This document shows positions 33,851 through 48,100 of a stretch of 64,000 bases of DNA, in pieces (positions within the stretch are counted from its first letter, which is position 1; each line of letters begins with the position of its first letter). This DNA is from Micrasema longulum (taxonomy: Eukaryota; Arthropoda; Insecta; Trichoptera; Brachycentridae). Position numbers and translations under genes: made by a program. Under the pieces are notes generated by a model. That model saw only the letters and a program-made list of their open reading frames with translations. It was not told where the DNA came from and did no database searches. The stretch is taken from NCBI GenBank assembly GCA_022494885.1, contig JAGVSM010003559.1:1-64000 (forward strand), given 5' to 3'.

Positions 33851-36800
33851 TGGAAATGTGATTCCGACAGGGGGTTTTAAAATTATTTCATCTCTACCCG
33901 AAAAGTATTTTGTTAGGAAACTAATTTATTGATTTCAATTTAAAGTCAAATTCTCATGATTTTTATTATTTTTAAAAGATTATATTTTGACCTCTGTTTT
34001 TTCTATCTCAGCGGGTAAGTTGATAAATGTTGGAAAAACTTTCTTGAATTTCATGGAAAGTAATATTTCACAATGTTTATTGAATATTTATCTATTTATA
34101 AGTGTGTGAAATTATATATCCTTTTCGTAATTCAGCAAAATCTTGCTCAATAAATGCGCAATGTATATTTCAGAACAGCTAATAATCAATATTTGTCAAC
34201 CATTTACCACTCCACTCACATAACATACTATCTTATGCGTGGCTTTCAGAAATGTCAGTAGCTTTACAAAACTATAGATTATTTGTATTATAATATATGT
34301 AATACAAAAGCTCTAAGGCATTTGGAGACAATAAAAGTATCATTATCGCAGCGAAGCACACGCAATAATCACAATGTGTTCTGTCTGTGAATGTGCATTC
34401 AGCGATGTAAATAAAATGATGTCCAAAATTCCACAACTCCTGCGAGTTGAAAAATGAAATACTAAAAATCAAAATAATACATAAATAACAAATAAATGGA
34501 TTAAACAAATTTGTATAAATAGAACATACTATGATACATATGTTAGGTATATTAAATATGTATGGCACAGTAGGTTTCAAATTTGTAAGAAATTTACATA
34601 AGGATTTTTGAATACAGAAATTGTACTCGTTCAAGAGAAATTCACCTAATTGTTAGTTTAAATTAATGCATTTCTGTAAGTCAATGAGTTTATCAACCGA
34701 CGATTCTTTAGCACAATGTAAAAATGAAAACTGTATTTTCTTTATACTATTTAGCAAACTTACAATATTCTGATATAGTATTCACTTTAATGCGGGTAGT
34801 TGACTTCAGTCTAAGTTATCCGAGTAATTAGTTGGGTTTTTCAGCGGGGTAACTAACTACTAGGTAAGGTCACAACAAGGTCGGGGCAGAAAGAAAGCAA
34901 TTCACTAAGCAGATTGAACAAGACACGACAAGTCTGGTACTGGGGAATTTCTCTTAAGATCACTTTACGATAATTAGTCACGACAGAGGACCCGCGGATG
35001 GATATTTTGTCGGGAGACATGTTGGTAAATGACAAAATGTTGCTAAAATGGAATGTAAATCTACATTATGGAACTATAACACAGCTGGGAACTAAGTCTA
35101 TTCTATAAAATGGGTCTAAAAACACAGCAAACATCGCGTCAAATAGGGGAGGAATTATTATTAGGTACTCAATTTGTAACGGCGATGCCGCAAGGTACAC
35201 TTTCAATGTTATTATTCAGATCTTTTTACAGAACATACCAAAAGTCACAGAATGCAAACAATGAACGCTGTCTTTGTCGAAGAAATTGTTACAATCTGGA
35301 AAGAGGTCTGTAGTTTTGTGAAAGAACAATAATTAATTATATAGAAATATAATCGCTGTTTTAACATAAATAATTAATACTCAGGCTCCTCTTCTAGTAA
35401 CTGTAATAAACGGGTACCGAGGTATTGAATGGAAAAATATATATCTCTGAAAGTCAAGAATATAAAATGATAACATTATGCGTACTTTTCTTTACAAATT
35501 GAGATTTAGGAATGGTTATACGTCAAATTTATTAGGACAACGATCATGTGCATTCAACACTTGGACACATAGATGGCATGAGCACCGATGAACACAAAAA
35601 TATAACTTATTTTCCTTAATCTATGGATGGGCAGGTGCGTTTATAACTTTGGAAACAAACTATGGTTATAATTTTGTCTAAGAAGTGATCAGAAGCGCCG
35701 TATTTCAGATTGATAACTCGGCATTTATTTGATCAATAAGTGTGATGCTCGTCCGAGACAGATTTCATACAATTTATAGTTCTTAAGTCAATTTATGTGA
35801 ACAACAATTTATCGATAGTTAATTCAGTTCCTACATATTGATGTAGTATATAGACAAACTTCACCCGAAGAGCTGAGAATTTTGAGACGTCTATCAGACG
35901 ACGTACAGTAAGTATAATTTAATGATTATTGTAATTTCGGAATTTATCAGTAAATGGGATGATTTTTCCATTCCGAGAGGTAGTTTTTATATTCAAATAC
36001 AGATAACTTCACAATAAATATTATAATACCCTCACTAATGGGAACAAGTCTCTGTTTCAAACTCTAAAATCAAAACGTTATAAATAAATATAATATGCAT
36101 GTTGTATGTATACTTATTAATAATCTCTCTACAAAATACAAATCATTTTTGTATCGAACGAACAATGTTACATGCGTAAAAAATAGAATTTTTTCTTATC
36201 CAATTAAATATGTTTGTTTTAAATTAACAGTATTATTTTTCATAGGCACAGTACACAAAGGCTTACTTTAATCATTTCATAATATATTATAATATTTTGT
36301 TTCAATAATTTATTTTTAAATTTAAAATCGCTACGATTGATACAATTTCAATGTCCCAACGTTTACAATAATCTGTAATATTGTTTTATTATGTAAAAAT
36401 TCAGCTTCATTTTTGTATGATAATGTAAAGTTCGAAATTTGGATACATCTGATAAAAAATCTTTGACAGCTTCTAAGAAAAGTTATCTCGAATCTTTATT
36501 TTTAAGTTTTTTTTTTTCTAAATATTACAGTAGTGAAATTCATTAAACATTGAAATACGTATTCAATTGATAAATTATCATTGGAAATATGTACAAAAGC
36601 TATTGAAAATAATATAAATTAACTTTCATCGACCAATTAAAAATGACACTAAAATATACTCCACCCATATCCCATTAAATTTAGATAATTTAAAAATTTA
36701 GGATTTTCATAAAATCTCTCTTAAAACATTCATATATATTTGTACTAGATTCGAGTACGCTGAATTCTTCCTTCAATTGACTAACTGACAGTTTTATTTT

Positions 36801-38940
36801 AATTGATATTCATATTTCTAGTTACAAACATTTCAAAATGACTGCTATAATATTGAGAGGTATTCAAAACTAACAAATATTATTTAATTTGAAGTCCGTT
36901 CGGACACTCGGAGCCTCTTACATTTTAAATAATTATTACAAACAAGTAGTACGTTTGTTATTCTTAACTCTCAATGTTTCATTTCATCGATAGTTGTATT
37001 CACTGGGGTTTTTCACTCTAACGAAGGGCATTATGTTCCAAATGAAAGCAAACATTTACCGACAGTATTAAAAATACATTATAAAATAAATATGCAATCT
37101 CTTTCACCGCAGATTGACATCCATTCTTTATTATCATATAACACAAAAGACGTACATCAATAGGCGGACTCGAGTCAGTCCGACTGGGTAATTTTGCTTT
37201 TAATTTGACTGCCAGTGGAGATATTTTGCATCCAGAGTATTTGCTCTTAGGGTTTTACAAGTCTTTTGTAATTTTATGAACCTTTTTAATTTATTCTTGA
37301 ACTTTTATAAGTTATAACCTCAGTGAAAACAACAACATAAATTAAATTTCTTCTGAAATACATATCTATATAACGTTGATTTGTTCGTATACTTAGAGCT
37401 GTCATGGCATTGAAAAAATGACTATTTACATTAGTACTAATCTTAAACCTATGAGAAAGTTGTTAACTATGGCCACAGTATTTGTAACGATCAACTACAA
37501 CGAAAGAATAAAGACAGAATAGAAACATCCTTCGGACAATTTTCCTTTCCTCTAGAGATGATCAAAATATTTCCCGATTCTCGCCGAATGGCGCGCAGAA
37601 CCGCGAATCAGGCAGCCATTTTGGCTTTCGTGGAACTTTAAAAGTCAAGTAATCGGTACTAAAATAAAAATGATTATTATTTGTATGTCTCATTCATTTC
37701 ATCCTCCGTCTTTTATTTTTTCTAGTTGTAATTGTATTTCATATGGCAGAGATATTTTAGACACATTTTGCATGTGAATATGACACGTGAGAATCATAAA
37801 AAGGCTTTATAAACTATCTTACCTTAAACTACTCTACGTTCTCATTCATTTTAAGATAAAATGTAATTTACTTTCTTAAAAAAATACTTCAAAGTAATCG
37901 ATCACTTAAATTTGTTGGAAGAAATCACTTTCGCTATAAAATACTGAGGGAAATAATTATTCACAATAGATCATTAAAACTAACGAGGAAAAGAGGATAA
38001 GTTTACGAAGTCAAAAACATTACATTCCGAGTAGTTAATAATAATAATATATAAACACATTTTTATAAAATGTATAAACATAATCTATTATAAATATGTT
38101 ATAATTGCTTGCAAAGATATGTTTTTTTCGCCATATTTTATTTCACAATAACAATCACAATTTGTTATTATTTGTTTAGATTCTGTTTAGACTTTTAAAG
38201 TATTGCATTGCTTTTGTTTTACATTTCTACTTCCCAAATTATTTTAATACATTTTATTATTGTTAAATAATTATATTAGATAATATTGTAATTAAACAAA
38301 GTTGTTTATATTTAAGTCTTTAATTTATTTTGTTCAGAATTCTCTTTCATTTAAATAATAATATATTAACTTTAGCGCAAGTAGTACATAATATAATATT
38401 CACAATAATTATTATCGTTTTTAGCAAACATAATAATTAAACTACTTATTCAAATAATGTACATTGGAATCAAATTTAATTGATTTTAAAAATAGTTCAA
38501 TTGTTCTAATTTTGAAAATCAGGAGAATAATCTATGTAGTTATTTTATTTGTAAGAAGTTCATACAATATCTTTGGACAAAAAGAAAAGTTGAATTGTAA
38601 TTTATTCTCACAAAGTGAACATTAGAAACACAGAAAAAGTTTAAAAGAATTTAAGCTATGCAAATTATTTACATTAAATATTTATTTTACAGAAAACATA
38701 ATATTATGTTGAAAAGTAACTGGATAAATTATTTGATTTACAAATTTTGGTCAGTTCAATGATTATATTTGAATGACATTTGATTGCCTTATTCAACTGT
38801 CTCGCAAGTGGAGCATGTATTACAATATTTTACCTGACACATTTGTATAAAATGTAAAAACTTTGAAGTTTGTCAAATTACATGGGATACAATATGCAAT
38901 AGGTATAGTATAAGGGGATAAATTGATGACGGATTAGAAA
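33851..38940. other. Very AT-rich intergenic DNA between convergent genes
   Basis: About 5 kb with no exon. The right part, from about 36 kb, may include the castor 3' UTR: TTTATT words that would be AATAAA on the minus strand occur, for example, at 38681-38686. The boundary cannot be placed from sequence. Confidence 0.4.
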
Positions 38941-39005
38941 TATAATCTTAATGAACTCGTCAAATTACAGGAATCTGCATCTCGTACGCCCGTTTACATT
39001 TCCAG

Positions 39006-39163
39006 TTACGTGCCGCTGGTCCCGGCCCCACTGTGCGAGTTCTCCTGGTGTCTGTATTTGTGAGAAGTCATCTGCGATAGACCGAGTACGGCGAATCCAC
39101 ACTGGAGGCAATGATAGTGAGTCTGTTTCTTGGAGTGGATGCATTGAGGATCGAAGCCGCAAG
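39006..39163 (-). other. cas: castor terminal exon u, finger 11 and stop
   Basis: Encodes [20 protein letters not shown] then [20 protein letters not shown] and a short Ser/Gly tail ending GTSGT. The TAA stop is at 39006-39008. Confidence 0.92.
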
Positions 39164-42100
39164 CTGGAATATGGAGGAATTATTACTTAATATATAAAAT
39201 AATGAAGTTATTATTCAAATTACAGAGAGCCAACTTTGTATTTTCAGTGAGTTTCCTCAGTGATCATTAAGTATTATTTTGTCCACCATCCTGAAGGCAA
39301 AATATATTTCTTTAGATTTGAAACCATAGATATTCCTAAAACTTGATAATTGTCGATATTCTTTCAGTTTAGAACGTGTTAACATCAATGTGATCCCGTC
39401 AACAGCCAGTTACCATAATATTATTTACCAATTGATACATTACGTACCGTGTTTTACCAGTACCTACCTAAAAATGGCTAAAATAAAAAAACATCGTAGG
39501 TGTGTGCTTCTCCCGGAAATACTCCAATAAAATAATCCAAATTACTTCATCACCCGCATGCTATAAATACTATTTTAGATTTTATAAGAATCTTGTAGAA
39601 AATCATCGAGACAGACAACGTTAAATGAATACAATTTTTCGATCTTGTTTTTTTATTGTTTAATAAAACAATAGAACGTTCAATAGCACTTAAATTTAAG
39701 TATCGGTTGTCAAGCGAAACAGTGATAATAATGAAGGAAGTATAATTACCTTTACTAGGAGGAAACTTGTCGAAGCCAGCCGCCTGAATGGAATCCATCT
39801 TCTGATGTTGCCTGCGATGGGCCACAACCTTGTTAGTGTCTGTACACACAAAGTCACACTTCAGGCAGTGAAAGTGCGATGCCTTGTTTTGACTTGCACC
39901 TGCAAAAAAAACATTGAAAATACAGAAACACATTATTTATAAAAATTTTACTGGATTCGTCAATTAAAAACCTCGGGACGCTTTTGACGGTACTGTAAAG
40001 TGAAAATGGATAAGTGTGTTTAATATTGAAATGAACGAGCCTAAATAGAAACACTTTTTATGCCTAAACTGAGAATACAGAATCTCCAATAAATAATTGC
40101 TATTGATAAAATAATCCTATGGAACCAACATAAAAAGCCTTCCGTTTAGTATACCCGTGGATATTGTAATAAGAAAATATCTTACCGAAGTTGCTGGCGT
40201 GAGCGCAGTCTTGTCTGCCGCAGAATACATTGGCTCGATATTGTTGGAAATCTCCCCCCATCAGCGTATCCAACCTGGCAACAAAAACAAGCTTTTTAGA
40301 TTCTTAGGAAGAAAATCCTCAGAACGGGAATTGTACCCGTGGATCTCCAACCGGTCGGTGTGAGATTACATGTTACTAACTCAGACATAACTAGCGAATA
40401 TTACCAGTAACTGTTGAAATAGTTTTGTTTATATTTCATTGAATTTAGCTTTGAATAAAAATAAAAACCAACAAATCAGATGTTTACCTTTCGTGTCTCG
40501 CTGTGTGTTGCACAAATCTAGTCTTATCACAGAAGGAATATCCGCAATCTCTTCTAGTGCAGTGGAAATGAGTTTGGTGTTCCCTGAAAATGAAAACACA
40601 CATTTTCAAACGATTTGCATTGAAATTTCAATTAAATTATTTGATAATTAATTGTTATTAATTTATTAGCTACAAATATGCTTAATAAGCTCCTGACGTC
40701 ACTGCGTCCTGTGAAGATCTATTGTGACGGGTCCCAATAAATTAATTTTCGCCCTTCGAGCCTAGGTTTTAAAGAGCCGGGTTACCGAGTAGAAGTTGAG
40801 TGCTCTCATATCTATGACTAGACCTCCTCCCTCGAACCCGGGTCCTTAAAGAATCGGAATCAGCGCTCGCCCCCTACCTCTCGAGCGCTCTCACATTACC
40901 GAGTAGAAGTTGAGTGCTCTCATATCTATGACTAGACCTCCTCCCTCGAACCCGGGTCCTTGAAGAATCGGAATCAGCGCTCGCCCCCTACCTCTCGAGC
41001 GCTCTCACATTACCGAGTAGAAGTTGAGTGCTCTCATATCTACGACTAGACCTCCTCCCTTGAACCCGGTTCCTTGAAGAATCGGAATCAGCGCTCGCCC
41101 CCTACCTCTCGAGCGCTCTCACATCCTCGGGTTTATCCAGTGTTCCCCCGAAGATGCGGCTTCTTTTACCATACAATTTTAACATTGCAGAATCATTATG
41201 CAGGTGTGTTAAATATTTTTTACTAATGACAGATTTGAAATAAAAACTTTAGTATTAAAAATAATATTATCCGAGTATTTCAATTTAGAGATTAAGTAGC
41301 CTATAAATATAACTGATAACTCGTGATTAGTACTGGCCAATGTAATGCTAATGTAATAGTAATTCTTTAAAACAAGAATTAGATAGTAAATAAATCAGAT
41401 ATACAATCCCATAACAAACTAAAAATTCAAGAGTACATAAATATTTCGTTTAGAGTAAAAAATATAAATTTACGTTTACCTGTATCCGCAATGCTGATAG
41501 GCGCAGTCTTCATTAAATCGGAAACGGAGATACCCTTCCGGAATAGGCTCATCCTTCAACATTCTCATGTTGGGAGTACTTCTTACTTGGTGAGCTCTGA
41601 GGAATGTTTACATTTATTTATTAAATACTCTACATTGCCATAATTTAGGTTACAAAATAAAATAAACAAAATATTATACAAGGGTCCTTGTGAAATGATT
41701 ATTATAGATGCCCTTTAGTAAGGAATATAAAAACAAGTGCATTGTTTTATCTATTGAGAATATTTAGGATCAGTGACTCTTTATTGAAGTTAAAACAATA
41801 AATTTCGAAATAAATATGTTTAAAAGTGTATAAAAACGAACTTTTATTTTACACTTTCATACAAGCATATTTTATTTTTTACAAACATTGGTTTATATGA
41901 AATTATGGCAGGTAGGCCCTAGGGCAATTTCTTACTAGCTAACCAAACGTTTGAATAGGAGAAAATAGATGGCAAAATCCATGAACATATTGCATAATTA
42001 TATAAGTTAAAAAAAGTATTATAATAATATGAAAATTAATTGAGTAATGAACAAAATCTATTCTACGAGGAGAAGTAAATAGAAACTTGCCCTCATTTTA

Positions 42101-45100
42101 GGTGTTTACCTAAAATAAAATATTATTTGCATTCTGATGATTTACCCAAAACTTTCAATTTCAGAGGATATTTTCAATGAGTAAACAGTTTAAACCTCGG
42201 ACCTCGGAATCCGCTAGTCTGTAAAATTAGCCACAGGATCATAATTCTTCGTCCGCTCTCTAGTCGGAGTGTACGGTGTCCACGTGTGTGTCCTCCCGAG
42301 TCAGGTTCGGGTCCCGCGGTTCAGACAAACTGTCTGCAGCGGATGTCCTGGACGTCGAAAACCTGATGCCTCGTGAAGTAGGCGAGCATAGTTAAAGCTC
42401 TCAGGAGGCATCCACAGTAAATGGCCCAGACAACCGTATCACGGAGTTTGCTGCGTCTATTCTGTTATTTCTTCATTCCTTACAAAGTCGAACCACCGCA
42501 AATTGAATATTTACACCAATATTTTGAGTTTGTCCAAATTTTTGTAGACAAGGACTGGATTCAACTCCCCGGGGAGCTGTTTATATTAACATATTACAAC
42601 AGAGATGAAGAACATTTAAGAGAAGGTAATATAGAAGTCCAGGCATCTACAGGGCTTATGACCTGTCAATGGCTGGTTTAAGTGGCCACTTTACACACTG
42701 TGTAACATTCACCATTCTGCCTATATTTGAACATCTATATTCCTTCAATTCTTTCATCTGTTGATGTTTGTGAAGTTAAAGAGCTGAAACCTTTATTTAT
42801 GCGGGTTAGATTCATCTAATTGAATTATTTCACCTACCTACTAGGCAACGCCTGAAAATATTATTTTTTCAATTTCTATACTTCTTCATGGACCAGGTAA
42901 TTTATCAACAATATTAGAATATTTACACGATTGTTAGTTTTCAATCACTTACCTTTTATTAACTAAATCCGCTTCCTTCTCACTCTTGATTGCTGAAGAA
43001 GAGGCCATAGAGGGAGACGGCACCATTAGACCTGACTGTTCCATGAGTAACTCAGGGGGATACATCATTCCCGGATATAGGGGGAAGGGAGATCTGGAAC
43101 CCAAATGAACACATTTTCATTTGCAATAAACTCTATTACTATCAAACTCCGGGAGATGGATCATTCCCGGGTACAGGGGAACGGAGATCTGGAAATCGAA
43201 TTCCGAATATGTGTTTCAGCTTTCCAAATTTACTTTTACCAAATTGATTTTGTGCCTAAGGTAAATGTACTCCTGAACAGCACCAATTGTTTTGTTTCCA
43301 GTACATATGTTGTTATGTGTTGGACTCAAAATCTTGGTTTTTGCCTACATTTATTTCAAGATCAATCATTCTAGAGGCTTCCTACAGTTCTTATACCGGG
43401 GTTCCTAGTTCATTTACATATTCACTTATTATATGGACAAAATTCATTAATTTTAGAATCACAAAAAAAGGACGACCTAAGTGTGATAAATTAATGATAC
43501 ATAAATGCAATAAAACTGATCTGGATAGAGATAAATGCACATGTAACTTTATACAAAATGTAAAAAATATTAGATATCTAGGAATCGAAATTGATTGTAC
43601 CTTGGACTGGACAATTCAGATAGATAATATTTCAGCAAAAGTTAAAAAACTTGTTTATGTATTTAATACCGTAAGAAACACTCCTGACAAAAAAACTTAA
43701 AATCAAGTATACTACTCAATGCGTCAAACCATTATAGATTATGGAACAATTGAATGGGGTGGAGCCAGCAAAAGTGCTAAGCATACCTTGGAAATAGCAC
43801 AAAAGTATGTACTCAAGGCTCTGCTCGGGGTCCCTATCAGAACACCCTCAACGGAGGTGTTTGAACGAGTGTAGGTGTTCTGGACGTCAGGCAACTGTAC
43901 GCTAGGGCACTTTTCGTTCACACACATAAAAATGGTGGCAGTAAATATAATACAATCTATGAAACAAGATAAAAAAAGAGACAACTATTTGTGCCACCTA
44001 AAATGACAACATCGTTTGGTCAGAGGAGTCACACGTACCTTGCTCCCAAAATTTACAGCACTCTACCTCTTAATTTAAAATTGAATACAAATAAACAGAA
44101 ATTTTATTTATTTGTTTAAAAAATAGCTTCTGGATTTGGGTCCTGAAAACTGCATCGAGATGGTCACCTCACCAAAACAGTAGTCTATTCGAACTCGGAA
44201 TTATTTTTGCATTTCTACTATTTATGTTTTATGTTTATATCAATACAGTGTTGATAAATTGAGTTTTTCTACTGACATTTCTTGGTGGAACTGCATTTTA
44301 ATTATAATAGTAACCAGTCTGACGATTTCGGTCACGAAGAAACCCAGTCACTGGTAAAAAATTTATAAAATAATTATAAATAAAAGTAGAGTAAAACTAT
44401 AAAGTATTTTTATTATTATAAATACAGTGATATTTATTATATTATATTATATTTATCATGTACTAGAATGTAAAATTAAAATAATGTAAATGAATGCCTC
44501 GACGCCAGTTATTCCCAGTAAGGTGTTAATACAGAAAAGAAAAAATATAATGTTTTATGTGAAATAAATAAATAAATATATCGTCTGTAAAACGGAGATG
44601 ATTTAAATACGTACCATCTATTTACATGCCTTTATTACTCCGATTAATGCTAAAGCATCTTGAAAATGTCTTCCAAGGCTAATGGAAAAAGTTTTGGAGG
44701 TATTTCATATATGGACGTATATTTGATACGGGCTTCCGCCGTCCTGTCAAGGAAGACTGTCAATGGCGACGTTTCAGTTTTATTGGGCGCAACTGCATTA
44801 GTTCTTTGAATTTTTTCTCTCTCGCGCATTCATTATGCGCGATTGACGGAGGAGGCGAGAGTGCTAGACGGCAGTGTGGTCTCCTGGAGGCGTTTGATGA
44901 TATCCACATGCCCAACTCAGGTCAGATGTGGAAAAGAAGGAGACATTTTTCACAAACCCGCTCATAACACGCGTTATCATGTATTCATTTTTACAGCATT
45001 CGCATGTAAACTTCGATGCAATGTCAATGCAGTTTTCAAAGCTGGGTAAGAACAATATTATCCTCGTATGAACCCAGCTTTAGATGAAAGTCCTGGAAAT

Positions 45101-48100
45101 AATGAAGTATGACAGTCATGTGACGATCGTTCTTACCTCAGGAAAGGCAGCTGTTGCTTGTGTCCCAGGGCGAGCTGCTGATGGTAGCGAGCGGGGTCCA
45201 TCCCGGTTGGCTTTACCGCCTGCGCAAGGTACTGCTGCAGCAGGAGACTGTGTACCGCCTGCCGCATGGGGCCCTCCCCCGCCTGCGCCTGGCCCTGTCC
45301 GCGCGGCTGATACGGAAAGATAACAGTGAGCTCATCCCAGTAAGGAAGTTATTAATAAACTATCAAACTTTAAATGTGTTGTGTTATCATCGCTATGATT
45401 TTTTTATGTTTTTAAATTTTGGAAATCCCCACCGAAATTTAGAAATTACACCGTCCACGATGTCACGAATTCTGGTCATTCTGGTCGGTAAGTAATCAAA
45501 ACACACATTAAAATGTTGAAACATAACTGACAAGAAGCAAAGAGATAACCCAGGTTTAATTGATGTTAATTATAAGAACCGATGACTTGCATGCATTTTA
45601 CGACATTGTTTGACACAATTGAATTAGTTTGTAGGAACAATTAATAGTTTTTTTTGTTATTTACATTTAAAAGTTGAACCCTGTACAATTTTAATTCACA
45701 CCCCAAACACGTTAAGCATCGAAAAATAAAGCTTCAAGGCCTTGCATTTAAACGCTTTAATTTTTCCTGCGTGTATCTGATTTCCCGTAGTCCTGAACTT
45801 CCTCATTCAATTCAATCTATTTGGTTTTTTCATGTCACTATAATCAAATGTTGTTTTCAATTTGTTACCTGATTATGAGGAGACTGGTTCTGCGAACCTC
45901 GGTTACTCTGTCTCTGTGCGGACGGAGACGGTGTGGACGATGCAGTGGATGGAAGAATGGATATCTCCGGATACTCGCGCTCCAGAGTTTCCTGTTTAAG
46001 TCATTTTATTTATTTTTTACTAAATAAAAAAATTCAGTTAAAAAGACCAAAAATCTTATTCAAACAAAATTAAAGAAACAGACGATAGAATGCTATATCA
46101 CTCTGTCTTTGCATACAGACTTCGCTTCCTCCGCATTCATACATTTTCTTTTGATCTATTCATCTCTAATGTTGAATTTGCTCATGCCATATCTTTCTCG
46201 ATCTTCCTCGTTTTCCACAGAAAATGGACACAGACACATCCATCAACATTCTTCCGCTGTCCGTTTGCTCTATATGTTCGAACCAACGCTGCATTTCTTT
46301 CTTGATTCTGCCAATAATGCACGAACACGACTCAGCCATACATAATGCATAGATATCGACATTTGCGCACCTATCAGACATAGTTTTACCACACATCGAC
46401 CTACTTCCAGCCTACATTCAGCCGGCATTCAGCCATTTCAGCCAGCATTCAGCCTTCTTTCATCCCTCTTTTTTCAATTCTATGGAGGTATGCCTCACTC
46501 TCGTGAGAACTGCTAATTAAGCCTTCCGTGATTAACATTTATTTGATACCACCTAAATATCTCATGAAGCTGTGAAATATCCCACTTTTACTAAGTTATC
46601 AAAGTTCAAATAAGGCGTGTTAAGACAAAGACAGCATTCTCCATTTTTTTTTCGAATTGATAGTTTTGTTTAGTTTTTTAGTTTTTGTTCTGTAACATTA
46701 AATTGACTCCCGTTGTTGTTGCGGAACTAAATACGTTGAGTCAGAAACGTATGAGATTCGGCCATTAATGTTCCGAAACCATTGCATTTGTCAATGGTAT
46801 TTTTGTTTCCACAGTCGATGGATAGCCATCGTCTTATCTAACCCATTTTGGAGTTTGCCGACTCTGTTTTAACACGCCTGAAATGTATTTTTTTTAAATT
46901 TCGTAATAGTTTTGTGATAGCTACCGAAAGAGCTCGAAAGATTACCTTAGTGGCCGCGAGTCCGAGAGGGCCGCCATCGAACTGTCCCAGGGAGTGAGGG
47001 CAGGGGCCGGTGGCGGGGCAGAGCGCGCACGCGGGGGGGGGAGGCGCGGGGACAGCAGGGGGGCTAAGCGGCGAGGGGGGCCCGCAGCGCTCGTGCGAGG
47101 ACGGGTAGAACGTGCCAGCTGCTTTTACCACTGCAAACCAGTGGTCACATTAGGTAATGGAAAACAACTTATACCATACATATGTAAATGTGACATTAAA
47201 TATGTAAATGTTTTTTTTTTTTTTTTTTTAATTGACAAGTTAACCAACAATATTTTGAGTTAGTCCAAATTTTTGTAGACAAGGACTGGATTCAATTCCC
47301 CGGGGAGCTGTTTTTTTTTTATTTATCTGGTAAATTACCTGGTCCATGAAGAAGTATAGAAATTGAAAAAATAACATTTTCAGGCATTGCCTAGTATGTA
47401 GGTGAAATAATTCAATTAGATAAATTTCACCCGCATAAATAAAGGTTTCAGCTCTTTAACTTCACAAACATCAACAGATGAAAGAATTGAAGGAATATAG
47501 ATGTTCAAATATAGGCAGAATGGTGAATGTTGCACAGTGTGTTAAGTGGCCACTTAAACCAGCCATTGACAGGTCATAGGCCCTGTAGATGCCTAGACTT
47601 CTATATTACCTTTTCTTAAATGTTCTTCATCTCTGTTGTAATATGTTGACAAGTTAACCCTTTTTAAAATGATTTTACATTGACACTCGTACCTATGTTC
47701 AGTGTTAAATCAAAATGAATAATCCATCAAAGTGAAAAAACTGTTTGTTTCATAAATACAATAGGAACACACAAAAATAATAAATAATCATTGTGTTTTC
47801 ATTGAACTCCAGCGCATAAAGCCAGCATTTTAGCTACAATAACCATAGAAGCTAAAGTGTAAACTCTCATTGATCTTGACTAATCTTTAATACACGATAG
47901 AAGGAAAAACATTTCGATACTGAATAATAATAATGATTCTGACACGAAGTAATGACGATGGTGTTTATATTTTTCATTTGAAGGAAAATTTTATAGCTGT
48001 TTAGTACAAGCAAAATAAAAGGTTTTATAAAATAATCAATTCATGAGGCGTCATTTGGTAAAGGTGAATATTATAGAATTTCTAATATGAAAAGACCTTT

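Noticed and set aside
40782..41124. CRISPR array
   Set aside because: Only three full-length adjoining units with no unique spacers, in a eukaryotic intron.
45084..45495. Plus-strand frames of 79 and 113 codons
   Set aside because: Antisense of castor exon o.
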